Of a DNA stretch of 64,000 bases, positions 54,569 to 64,000 are shown piece after piece. The DNA is taken from NCBI GenBank assembly GCA_022496185.1, contig WTXG01000031.1, positions 236,232 to 300,231 on the forward strand, in the 5' to 3' direction. The DNA comes from Multifurca ochricompacta. Lineage: Eukaryota > Basidiomycota > Agaricomycetes > Russulales > Russulaceae. Numbering within the stretch: the first letter of the stretch is position 1; each line of letters opens with the position of its first letter. A program made the position numbers and the translations under genes. The notes below the pieces were generated by a model. The model made no database searches. It had not been told where the DNA came from and saw nothing but the letters and a program-made list of their open reading frames with translations.

Positions 54569-56510
54569 ATGACCACACCCAGCTCAAAAAGTCCCGGAGC
54601 GGCGATGCCCCAGACGGCATCCACCACTACATCCAAGCCTGGCACACACCGCTACGATGTCCTATTGTTAGAAGATGACAGCAGTAACTTCACTGACTGG
54701 AAATTTCGCAATTGCATGCTCTTAAAGCTTCGCCACATTTGGTCTGTTGTCGATGGAACACTAGCCAGGCCCGATGGCTCCGACCCCGCTGCTTTAGAAG
54801 ATTGGTTAGCAAAAGACCAAGAGGCGCAAGCCCAAATTGCACTCACCTTGAAGGACGAGCCTCTCAACTCAGTTCTATTCTCCCAGAGCGCGCAAGAAAG
54901 CTGGGAACAGTTAGCGTGCTGGTATGAAACGAAAGGCGAACAACAAATCATCTACCTTATGGAGAGCATCTTCTGGACCACCTTCTCGCGAAACTGAACC
55001 ACTTGAGCCGCAGATAAATGGCATTGTCCGCGCGGCCAACTTGATCAGCAACTTGGGACTCAAGATGGATGACAAAATGACCGCTTACGCCATTATTTCC
55101 GTACTCCCTTCCTCCATATCCACTCTCAAAAAGCCCTTTCCACCAACCCCGCATCATTCCCAACCATCGACCACGTTCGTTCTCAATCATCATGGATGAA
55201 CAGCATCGCATTAAAGACTCAGGCACCTCCGCCACAGCCTACTTTGCAAAGCCGGCGAAAGTGTCTGGCAACAAGAAACAAAAGGGGCGAAGATTGAGCA
55301 AACATTTTACCCGCTGCGAGGTCGACAGACACGATATTTCTGAATGCCGAAGGCTGAAGAAAAAGGAGAAAGAGGAGGCAACCAGGTCCACTGCCCTTCC
55401 CAAGTCTGAAGCAGCTGCAAAGATTGCCTTGAGAACTGAGGAGACCTCTGAAGACAACAACGACACTATTCAACTCTTCAAGTCATTACATGACGTGACG
55501 ACAGGCATGACCCTGGAGGATCAGTGGATTGTTAACTCCAGTTCATCGCGCACCATGTGCTCACACAGAGATTGGTTCCAGAAGTTCCAACCACTCACCA
55601 CTCATGTCAAAATCATCCTGGGAGACAGCAGTGTAATCCAAGGCACAGGTGTCGGGGGTTTGTTATTCTTCATGCGCGCAAACAACAGCTGGCATAAAGT
55701 ATTGTTGCAAGACGTCCTGTATGTCCCCGATCTTCACAGAAACATCCTGTCAGTGAGACAACTTTCGAAACGCGGGGTATCAGTTCGTTTCGAGAAGGGG
55801 GCCTGCAACATTTTCATCAGAAAGGGGTGCTGACGTGCGAGGGTAAACTTCATGGCGAGCTGTACATCCTGCATATACACACTATCTTGAATACAACCGC
55901 GCACACAGCGTGCGTCACTTTTTCGTTGCCCGAGGGAGAGAAACATCGACACAATCTTGCAAATGGCTAAGAAGGGTTTAGTAAATGGGATGGTGCTTGA
56001 GGGAGGCACAACCCCTGAATCTCCGCCGTGCGAGCCATGCCTAAAAGGAAAGCACGGAGATCAGCAAGAGCACAGAAACTAGAGCTGGCGGACTTACTTG
56101 GTCACGTATTCTCTGATGTCCGTGGAAAGCTACCTGTCCATTCGCACTACGGGTACCTTTACTTACTCACATGGATCGCCGACAAATCCTACAAAGTATT
56201 CATTGCCGGGCTGCGCGAGAGAAGTCGGAGGTCCACCAGCACCTACATGATTTTGTTGTCATGACTGAGCTCAAGACTGGGCACTGAGCCAAGGCCCTGC
56301 GCTCTAATGGAAAGGGCGAATACATTGCTGATGCCACTCAAACCTCCCTTACAGGGAAAAGGGATCGAGCATAAAGTAACAGCACAAGATACCCCTCAAC
56401 ACAATGGCGTAGCCGAGTGCATGGCTGTACAATCCTAGACTTGTGCACTGGATATCATGACCCCCAAGAAAGCTGGCTGCCATATCGTCGTTGACATGAA
56501 GCCTCTATAG
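54569..56510 (+). pseudogene. CopC copia gag-pol relic
   Basis: Gag from ATG 54569 (MTTPSSKSPG, FTDWKFRNCMLLKL, QSAQESWEQLACWYETKG) breaks near 54965. The frame resumes at 55192-55833 with a damaged zinc knuckle (HFTRCEVDRHDISEC) and protease WIVNSSSSRTMCSH, in which the catalytic DSG is NSS (near 55534). Then a GAG-pre-integrase segment and integrase pieces in several frames (HVFSDVRGKLP, YLYLLTWIADKS, HNGVAEC near 56400). It ends near 56510, with no RT. Many breaks; inactive. Confidence 0.78.
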
Positions 56511-56537
56511 CAAGGTATCTCTTGTACTCTTGTACAA

Positions 56538-57148
56538 TAGTGAATGGTGTGAGTGATAAGGCGGGGCCTGAGTCACTGTTACAAAAGGCATTTATTTGTC
56601 GACCAACCTGAGCCACACGGGTAACCCGCGGGTAAAAACACACGGACCCGAACCTGTACCCGGGCCGTATGTACCCGGACTCTTACACCAAGGGTACAGG
56701 TTTGCTATACTATGGGTACGGGGTACACCATGGGTCGTATACCCATTTTTTACATTTCAAGTCTAGTAGCCTAGAATGACAGTGTACTACTTAAGCTATA
56801 ATCCATTTGTCATGTGGCCATTCTTCATCATTTTTGGTATCAGGTTGAGATGCTGCATACTTTAAATCAGAATCAGCAGTCTCTACATAACCTGCCTTCA
56901 TCCAAGCTCTCAAACATAGAACCTGAGTTGTATGCAATGGGACCACTGGGTCTGTATAGTTTTCTGTGGCTGGTGCAATGCCACATGCGTTGCCGCCCTC
57001 GTTGCCGCCCTTCCAATTTCAGTATATTGGCTCTGGCAGGTAAAGGTTTGGGCGTCCGCGGGTAGGGGTCACATGAGGGGTATGAAGACTTGAACCCCGA
57101 CCTATACCCGCATACCCGGCGGGTTGCACCTACCCGTAGCGAACACTA
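56538..57148. mobile_element. Possible hAT-like relic with CCCGTACCC-type repeats
   Basis: Bounded by TAGTGAATGG and CGAACACTA, resembling the hAT-2 termini (TAGTGAAT). Inside are clusters of ACCCGCGGGTA, GTACCCGG and TACCCGCATACCC motifs near both ends. The flanking 8 bases do not match, and no ORF has transposase features. Probably an old non-autonomous copy. Confidence 0.35.
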
Positions 57149-58059
57149 CCAACCTGGGGATGGTTCTGCTCTCCCCACATGTTTGCGAGGAGCACTTGCT
57201 GCCAATACCAGTACAAACCTCTGCATCTGTATGATACCGTTTCCTAAACCATTTACCTCTACGACGGGATCTACTGAATTCGGTGAATACAGAAACTCAA
57301 CATTTCGAGGTATGACGGGAGGCGAGTGACTTAGCGGTGGCGTGTGATGACGTGTCCACGACTGTATCACCATTTAGAGTCACGAATGATGCTAGTCTTC
57401 TAACACGGTGTTCCTTAAAACAACTGAGCGGGCGGATAAACTCCAGCTTCCAGCCATTTATCGCTATCCACGCCACCCCCGCCCACGTGATGGGTGATGA
57501 TCTTCAGGTGTATCGATGTTGATTTGAGCCATGGAAGATAATTGCCAATCCAATTGCCTGCAGGGGACTTTTTGGACGGATACTCGGTCCAGCAGCAGAG
57601 ATTGGATAACGGTGTATTGATTGTGGCAGCAAGATCCTCTAGTGCTCGCTAGCGCCATGGAACGAAATGATAGCACTACGCTGCATAATTACCGAATTTC
57701 AAACTTATGGCCAAGTGGGAAGAGGTATGGCGAGCACGCCAGTTACCAAATATAACTTATTGTAAAGTGTCGAATCGCTTCAGAATGTAGTTGTCCCCTA
57801 GCCAATGGATATAAAATCAGGTCCCTCCGACTCCCGCGAATTGTGGACTTGAATCACCGCGCAAAAGTTAGCGACAGCAGCTGCGGGAAATGAGGCGATA
57901 TGCCTATCCCATGTATAAAGAGTTCGTATCCAACTACCCTATAAACTAGACCGATTACATACGCGACTTGGCGTTGTGGGAGCCGCATGGCTCAACCGAC
58001 GATTAGGTCATGATGTGGAAAGTCATGATGGTGGTGGCGAAGATCAGGAGGGATCAAGA
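57149..58059. other. No gene recognised
   Basis: About 900 bp at the change from repeats to host sequence. A minus-strand frame at 57146-57373 (VVEVNGLGNGIIQMQRF) could be the end of some gene, but I do not recognise it. The rest, to the SDR stop, appears intergenic. Confidence 0.4.
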
Positions 58060-59797
58060 TCAGTAAGTGGAAGAGAACATCGTGAGTCGCCCGCCATCGA
58101 TGATATGTACCACTCCATCGACATAACCCCCAGCGCGACTCGAGAGGAAGAGGATCAGGCCGGCTATGTCCTCTATGTTCCCAACGCGTTGTAGCGGTAC
58201 GTCATGAGCGGCGTGCGAATCTGGGATCGCCCAAGCCGTCATCTCTACAGATGAAATTTCGTTTTTTTTTTGGGATGGTTTTGTTTGTTTTTTTTTTTTC
58301 AATCAGAATCAAGGTTGGTGAACGAACGAATAAGTCAAAAAGCCAACAGGTGACAGCCAATCACATTTGTCACGCCTACCCCTGGTGAATGGGGTAAAAA
58401 TAAAAATAAAACCTACCAGAGGGAAAGATTCCTGGGGCGATGATGTTCGAGCGGATCTTCCAATCGCGCAGCATATTGGCGAAAATCTTGCCCATGTGCA
58501 TGTTAGCGACTTTGCTCAGCGTGTACGGAATGCTATATTGCCTCTCGTCTCGTCGGAACGCGGCAACGCTCGACAATGTGATCACCTGGCTAGTCACCGC
58601 CGGTGGTTCCAGCAATTGCACCTCCTGCTCCTGCTCTTGCTCTTGCTCTTGCACCTGCACCAGAATCGGTACTGGCGTCTGTGATCCTGACCTCGATCCT
58701 GCTGCTGCTGATCCTGGTTCGCCAACAGAGGAGTGAACATGGACGTGGGGGTGGGGGTGGGTGTGGGTGTGGCTCAAATTTCCGAGATGCAAGAGTTCGA
58801 GAAACGCGACGGTAGCGTAATAAGTGCCGACGACGTTCGCTTCGTAAACTTCACGAAAATCTTGAGGCGAAGCTGAGTTCCAAAGGACATCCCGCAGCGC
58901 TCCGATCGACTCCGACCCCGCGGCTCCGCTGCTCTTGGGACCGGTCTGGTTCAATGTAGGTGGAAGCATTCCACGCGCAATGCCGGCGTTGTTCACAAGC
59001 ACGTTCACGTATCCCGAGCGTGTGTGGACCGCTTTGACGACGGCTTGGAGCGACTCGCGGGACGTCACGTCGCCTTGCAACGGGATCATTCGGCCATACC
59101 TCTAAAAAAAAGTAATATTTTTTTTTATCGCTGATTAGTTCGACTGAGGCAGGCTCTTTTGAAAAACTGGAAGCGAAGGCCTTCCCAACAAGAGAGAGAG
59201 AGAGAGAGAGACGCACACTTCTTTCGCGGGCAGCTTTTTCGAGGACGGAGAGCCGTCGGCCGACGATGTACACTGTCGCGCCGTTATTCTCAAGAGCGGT
59301 GGCCATCATCAGCCCAATTCCTTGAAAAACAAAACAAAAGGAATTGTGAGAAAGGAAAGGTAAGTGAAGGAGAGGTAGAGAATAAAAGAGGAGATATATA
59401 TAAAAAAACATGTTATACGATGCGAATAATTGGTTTCAGCATTGCTTTCTAACACCCAACGCGCAACATGCATCTTTGCTTTTACTTTCTGGGAAAGGGG
59501 GAGGAAGAGGGTTGGACACTTACCTGTACCTCCTCCAGTGATAACCGCCACTATTCCCTGCACGCTGAACAGGTGATTGGGTTCCAGGGCGTGGGATATT
59601 GATGCTGCTGCTGCTGCTGCTGTCGTTGTTGCCGTCGTCGTCATTGTCGTCTTACTACTGTGATCTGGCGGAATCAGGATGGGCAGCGTCGGTGCAGCCG
59701 GTAGGGAAGAAGAGACGGGCGGCGCAGGCAGTGACGTGTTAAGAGAATTGTGCTTGAGTTTCGAAGGAATCGTTATAGGCACGTGATTCTGACCCAT
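58060..59797 (-). CDS. Short-chain dehydrogenase/reductase with low-complexity insertion
   Basis: Proposed join (complement): 59797-59524, 59320-59217, 59101-58417, 58244-58060 (1248 nt, 415 residues). ATG 59644, in frame, gives 364 residues and removes a Pro/Ser-rich lead. Rossmann motif ITGGGTG-GIG (across intron 1), NNAG, catalytic Ser in ITLSSVAAF, YTLSK (Y-x3-K), and a C-terminal DGGR. It is an NAD(P)-dependent oxidoreductase; substrate unknown. Between helix E and the Ser strand is an insert of about 60 residues with His-rich (THTHPHPHVHVH) and Gln/Glu (QEQEQEQE) runs. The second intron needs a GTGCGT donor to keep frame. Poly-Ala/Thr near the N-terminus comes from a CTG-rich tract. Confidence 0.82.
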
Positions 59798-60336
59798 CGA
59801 ATGGAATATAAGATTTAAGATACTTCCTCTTGAGGCTCGGGGCGATGTGATTGTGAGAATGAGAAGATGATGCTGGGAACTTCTCTGAATGTTTCCTTAT
59901 CGCGAACGGACGAAAGAGCCTGCCGAGAGTGTTATTTTTATTTTCCGTATTACGAGAACCTATATGGCGTCTTCTCTTAGGAGGGGGTTGGCTAGCGCTC
60001 TGGTGTGGTCTGCTCCAAAGATTGTAATTGAGTGCTATGGCAATGGACATAGACAACTCCGCTTTAAAAGAACACCTGCGCCATATTGAAAAAACAAAAA
60101 CTCCGATAAGATGCAGCAACCACGGTCAAATCTCGCAAAGGGGGGAGAGGGAGGGAATCTGGCAACTGTGGATCGGTTGCAAGCCCATTGCGTAATATCG
60201 TGAATTATCCTTCTGCCACCGACGACTCCTGAACAATCCACGACTTGAACGGAACGGAACATCTCTCCATCATCTCCTCACCAAAGCGCCTCCCCCTGAA
60301 GAAGCGGTGAACTTGACGCATATAAAGCCGGGTGAA
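59798..60336. other. Intergenic region, nothing supported
   Basis: Between the SDR start and the GH16 stop. It should hold the SDR promoter and the GH16 3' region. A minus-strand frame (59739-60119) has no family features. Confidence 0.4.
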
Positions 60337-61971
60337 TCACAAGGCCAGGAGGAAAAGGAGAGTTGCCGAAAGACCAGTGAGCCCGAGCCAAAGAACACTC
60401 GTTGTGTCCTGGCTTGCACCACTGCTGCCCGGCGTGATATCGACAGAGGGTGATGTACCGAATATGCGCACGGATCGGACCTCAAAGTATGCGTTGTCGT
60501 AATTGCTCGGGGAGCCAATCACATAGTCTTGGTAACAAAAGCCCGAGCATGTCTGCGCGAATGTCTGAGGATTACCGGCTGCACAAGGCACGAGATAGTC
60601 AAGTTGATAGAGAGTCAACGACATTTGGGGAAGGAATGCACGCACCAAAGTCTACAGACGGAACATAACGAGACAAGGGTTAGGGTTGATCATCAGTCAC
60701 ATTCAGTCATTCAAGTTGAGCCCCAAATGCGGATTACACGCACCACCGCACAGCGTGATGTCAAAGATAAGCTTCTGTGGCTGGAAGAATCTGTCGACGT
60801 TGCAGCCGCCAGTGGGGTAATTCGCAACGGGTTTGCCGAGCGACGAAGTATCGACACTGCTCGCATTACCTTGTAACGAGTTGGGCACGTTGCCGCGCTA
60901 CAAGAATGACGTATGATGTCAAACATCATTAGACCGGGAAGTCCGAAGGAGAGAACGCACAGAAAAGAACCAAACGCTGGTGGGGGGCCGCGTCAGCTAC
61001 GAGCACGAGACAAGTAAATCAAAAAATCGGAAAGGACACGCAACGATATGCCCGTTTCTGCAAATTCGGTAACGAAGACACCTCCACCTGTAGCTGCAAA
61101 CGCAGCGCCGTAAGAATTCGGGTCGGGGTTACCCACGGCGCAACCCGAGTTCTGATTTGCTAAGAAAGAGCAATCCGTCGTATTGACAAGTGTGCTCGTC
61201 TGCACAGCATTGACGACAGTGCAGCCGGGGACGGTGTGCAGCGATATCTGCGAGTTGGATTCCATATTGACAGCCTCGAAGGTGTCGATCTCACCCCCTG
61301 TGGGCCAATCCAGCGCCTGAGACCAGAAAGCAGGCCATACGGAGCACTGAGATTGAGAAAAAGAGGGGTCAGCATTATACTATATGACCTAGAAATTGCG
61401 GGTATCTTTCTCAGGTCGAAAGAGGAAGGGCTACGAGTGAGTCGTCGAGTAGGACCTATGGCTTACCCCATAAGGGACATGCAGCATGTCAGCGATCCAC
61501 ACACTACCAACGGCAAAGCGATCCTTGGACGAGATGCGCACGGTGTTACGCTTATCGTTGAATACCACATTCGTCTTGTTGTCGACCTTCATGATCGCAT
61601 TCCCTGCAGAGTTGACGAACGCGAGGCGCTGTGAGGCAGCTTGCGATGCAGTTACGAATCTGTGACACGTGAGAACGTCAGGTTTTGAAGGGCAGAGGGG
61701 ACAGAGGGTGCGCATGTGTGGGGGAGGGTAGAGGCTACAACGTACATTGCGTCGCCGTTGGTGAGGTTATCATCTGTACGCCGGTCGGCTCTAATGAGCG
61801 AGAGAGACATTCCGCAAGAGTTCAGTTCGGCAACTCACAATTCCCGTAAAAGTCCCAACCGTCAAAGAAGTGCGCCCCAGCATATTGCTTGACCAAACTG
61901 TACTGCGTTGCTCTAACGGCGATGATGGGGAGACCCAAGGACAGAGCTAGGATTGATCTTAAGGATATCAT
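60337..61971 (-). CDS. GPI-anchored GH16 glucanase-like protein, eight exons with microexons
   Basis: Proposed join (complement): 61971-61839, 61788-61746, 61659-61467, 61346-61045, 60976-60961, 60897-60747, 60651-60646, 60578-60337 (1086 nt, 361 residues). N-terminal signal peptide (MISLRSILALSLGLPIIAVRA). GH16 core: FYGN, GSVWIADM, FWSQALDWPTGGEIDTFE (ExDxxE catalytic motif), GGVFVTEFAE, ISVWFFSRGNVPN, LIFDITLCGDFAGN. The C-terminus is Ser/Thr-rich with a hydrophobic tail typical of GPI attachment, so it probably acts on beta-glucan at the wall or outside. Exons 5 (16 nt) and 7 (6 nt) are needed to restore VWFF and CGDFAG. Both have GT-AG neighbours. Confidence 0.82.
60646..60651 (-). other. 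6-nt microexon of the GH16 gene
   Basis: ACTTTG lies between a CTGTAG acceptor and a GTGCGTGC donor on the minus strand. With the split codons on either side it supplies the DF of CGDFAG, which GH16 relatives have as CGDWAG. The frame also closes without it, because it is two codons long, so only the motif and splice sites support it. Confidence 0.6.
60961..60976 (-). other. 16-nt microexon of the GH16 gene
   Basis: Encodes the end of ISVWFFS between CCAG acceptor and GTGCG donor on the minus strand. Without it the family-conserved WFF would be missing and the frame would break. Confidence 0.7.
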
Positions 61972-62760
61972 TCGTTGTTCACGAGCTCACGGGTTCACGA
62001 CGCGAATTTGGGGTTGCTTTACTCGGGGGATGGGTATAGGGTATTATTGAAACAAACGCAGCGCCCTTGAGATACGACGGGGTGAGCAGTGGGGATTAGT
62101 AGAAAGCCCTTATAACCAGATGAGGGCGAGAAAATATGACAGCCAGGTCAATGGCAAATGCCAGGGAAGGGGATATGATGGTAAAAGGGAAGACGTCGGT
62201 CATAAAGAGTTGAGTGAGTGACAAGCCGACCCTGGCGAGTGGGGCCAGGTCCAGCGATAGCGACAACGACATGATGCTGAGGCTGAGGCTCACTAACATT
62301 CATTGACAACTAGAACGCTAATCCAATCCAATGATCTCGAAACGATTGATGTAAGGTATCAGTTCGGACTGGATGTTCCGGTTTCTAATAGATAGCGCAT
62401 GGCAGAGCTACACTTGGTGTGTCAGCCCCTCTATAGCCACTAAGAATCCCTCTAAACAGCGCAATGACCTTGACCCAAGTAGGTTCACCATTGTGGCATG
62501 AGAAAAAGAGAGAAAGAGGGCCTGGATTTACAAAAAAAAGCCGGTATTGGAACAACACTAACATTAAAAGGATCAATTGATTCCGCACATTTCCGAAGAA
62601 AAGTTACAATTTTTGGTCAACATCTGGGTATAAATATAACGTTTAAGTATGAAATAAATCACGAATACACGCGGAGACCACAGATCTCCGACTGCGGTCC
62701 AAAACACTAGGACCCAACAAAAAGAAAAAAAGGTTTTTCCTTTCTTTCTCATCCAATGCT
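61972..62760. other. Intergenic region, nothing supported
   Basis: Upstream of GH16 and downstream of the modular secreted protein. It probably holds the GH16 promoter. ORFs here have no family features. No repeats seen. Confidence 0.45.
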
Positions 62761-64000
62761 TCAGAGCCGTTTCAGTAATGCCGCTTGCTGAGCCGAGAGC
62801 GTCGTCGACACAGCGGGGCATCCTTTACCAGACCCGAAAAGGTTCTGTAGCGTAACGAGCGCGGTATTGACGCGCGCAAGCTGCGACTGGACAGTATTGT
62901 CGAGTGGGAAGGACACCTTCACGGACGGGTTGTTCACTGCGTGTCCCGCGAGAACGTCCCCGATGAGATGCTGAAATAGATTTCGTTAACGGATAAGCAA
63001 GCATATATATATCTCGAGCAGAAGCGCAATGTAACACACCTGGTTAAACGTCGCCTGATCCGGAGGGCAGGAACAGGGAACCTTGATCGGCTGGCCGTTC
63101 GCACCGTTGACGGCACCATCACAATCGCCGGTGTCTAATGAGAAGGGTGAAATAAATTAATAAATTAATAATCAAAAATGAGCACAAACGGAAACACTGG
63201 GTGGAATGGGGGAGGGGGGGGACACCCTGAGAAGACGAAAAAAAAACTCACTCGTCGGGTTCTTGCCGGCGGTGAAGCCAAGCGAAGGCGCAAGTGCGGT
63301 AATAGCCCCAGGGGACGGAGCGCCAGTACCATTGGATGAAGGAGCGGCTGAAGGCGCAGCGGGGGGTGGGCGTGGAGCAGCAGCAGTGCCAGCGTTGATA
63401 GCGGCCGCCTGAGCTTGGAACGTCGTCGAGACCGCGGGACAGCCCTTCCCCGGGCCGAAAAGATTCTGCAATGTCACGGTCGCCGCGTTCAAGCGCGCGA
63501 GCTGGGAGCCCTTGGAATTGTCGAGCGGGAAGGAGACCTGTACAGATGGGTTGTTCACCGCATGGCCAGAGCGGACGTCGTTGACGAGATGCTACATCAA
63601 TGAAAACAAAATGAGCATCGCGAACATTGTCCACACATCTAGATGAAGAGGATGGAATTTTTTTTTTGTTTACCTGGTTGAAAGTGGCCTGGTCAGGGGG
63701 CAGGAGCAGGGAACCTTGATCGGCTTTCCGTTCGCACCGTTGACGGCACCGTCACAATCGCCGGTTCCTAGTTTTTTTCGAGTGTGGTTGAGTGACCCTG
63801 GGCTCCAGGTGAACTGAACGACCGATAGAAAAGCCTTACCTGTTGGGTTCTTTCCGGCGGTGAATCCAAGTGAAGGCGCTAGGGCCTGAATTTGCTGGGC
63901 GCTTGGCGCACCAGGGGTAGATGGTGCTGCAGGAGAAGCGGGCTGAGGCGCCGGCACCGGTGCTGCTGCTTGGTGGTGCTGGTGATGCTGGTGGGCTGGG
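62761..64000 (-). CDS. Secreted modular repeat protein, 5' end outside window
   Basis: Exons on the minus strand: >64000-63840, 63767-63674, 63591-63252, 63134-63040, 62970-62761 (stop). Two modules follow each other, each with LAPSLGFTAGKNPT, then TGDCDGAVNGANG..VPCSCPPDQATFNQ, then HL.DV.GHAVNNPSV.VSFPLDN and LVTLQNLFG.GKGCPAVSTT. Pro/Ala-rich linkers join them, and a His/Gln/Pro stretch at the window edge suggests more upstream. Introns fall at the same two places in both modules. The family is a common secreted agaricomycete type without known function, as far as I recall. Exon 63674-63767 is 94 nt where its partner has 95: a C is missing from a run, which breaks the frame. Confidence 0.72.

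Larger units (their letters stand above)
52121..54787 (+). repeat. Segmental duplication, copy 2
   Basis: Partner of 44692-48104, same orientation, about 7.4 kb apart. It lacks the 433-bp block and the solo LTR of copy 1. Small indels and base changes are spread over its length. It continues on the right into the rest of the CopC element, which copy 1 lacks. Confidence 0.88.

Noticed and set aside
57146..57373. Minus-strand ORF as the end of a host gene
   Set aside because: No family could be named, there is no upstream exon with clear splice sites, and it borders a possible hAT relic. Left as unassigned.
58440..58815. Plus-strand ORFs with Cys/Ser and Leu runs opposite the SDR
   Set aside because: They are shadows of the low-complexity repeats in the SDR coding strand.
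1..64000. CRISPR arrays, tRNA or rRNA genes
   Set aside because: No regularly spaced short direct repeats with unique spacers, no tRNA box A/B pair and no rRNA-like sequence were recognised by eye.

Overview
The window looks like a transposon-rich stretch of a filamentous basidiomycete genome, most likely an agaricomycete. The evidence is short introns (about 50-65 nt, GT-AG, with CTAAC-type branch sites), fungal-type sesquiterpene synthases, a GPI-anchored GH16 glucanase, a NACHT-ankyrin relic, Kre6-like sequence, and chromodomain Ty3/gypsy, Ty1/copia, hAT and LINE sequences. No prokaryotic, organellar or CRISPR features are seen.

Layout. 1-3200: 5' part of a minus-strand gypsy element (G1), inserted in the integrase region of a second gypsy element (G2, 3201-9081, minus). 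G2 carries a 1.38-kb solo LTR in its RT (4332-5712, exact 5-bp target duplication) and ten in-frame stops, all TGA. 9082-10908: a gag relic of the G2 family, split by a solo copia LTR, then the 5' end of a copia element (CopA family). 10909-22007: a degraded hAT copy (hAT-1A) carrying a complete 6.5-kb CopA element (14155-20668), cut at its right end by a second copia element (CopB, 22008-26253). 26254-33083: hAT-1B, whose transposase splices in silico to an intact 834-codon ORF and which carries Kre6-like and LINE fragments. 33084-39109: chromodomain gypsy G3, almost intact but lacking its 5' LTR. 39110-41143: 3' end of a third hAT-1 copy. 41144-43776: 3' end of a G2-family element with a cysteine/histidine-rich ORF before its LTR; the LTR is split by a hAT-like non-autonomous element with an exact 8-bp target duplication. 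43777-44420: element fragments.

44692-48104 and 52121-54787 are a segmental duplication. Each copy holds a five-exon sesquiterpene synthase gene of 361 codons, a 112-bp hairpin and the start of a copia gag. Between them lie a NACHT-ankyrin pseudogene and a LINE tail. The copia element runs on to about 56.5 kb after the second copy.

58-64 kb is ordinary host sequence with three minus-strand genes: a short-chain dehydrogenase with a low-complexity insertion, a GPI-anchored GH16 enzyme whose model needs 16-nt and 6-nt microexons, and a secreted protein built of tandem modules that runs off the window edge.

Two processes mark the repeats: CpG-to-TpG/CpA decay (Arg codons become TGA), and local clusters of single-base deletions that may be assembly errors. 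All gene models were made by eye from splice signals and reading frame.
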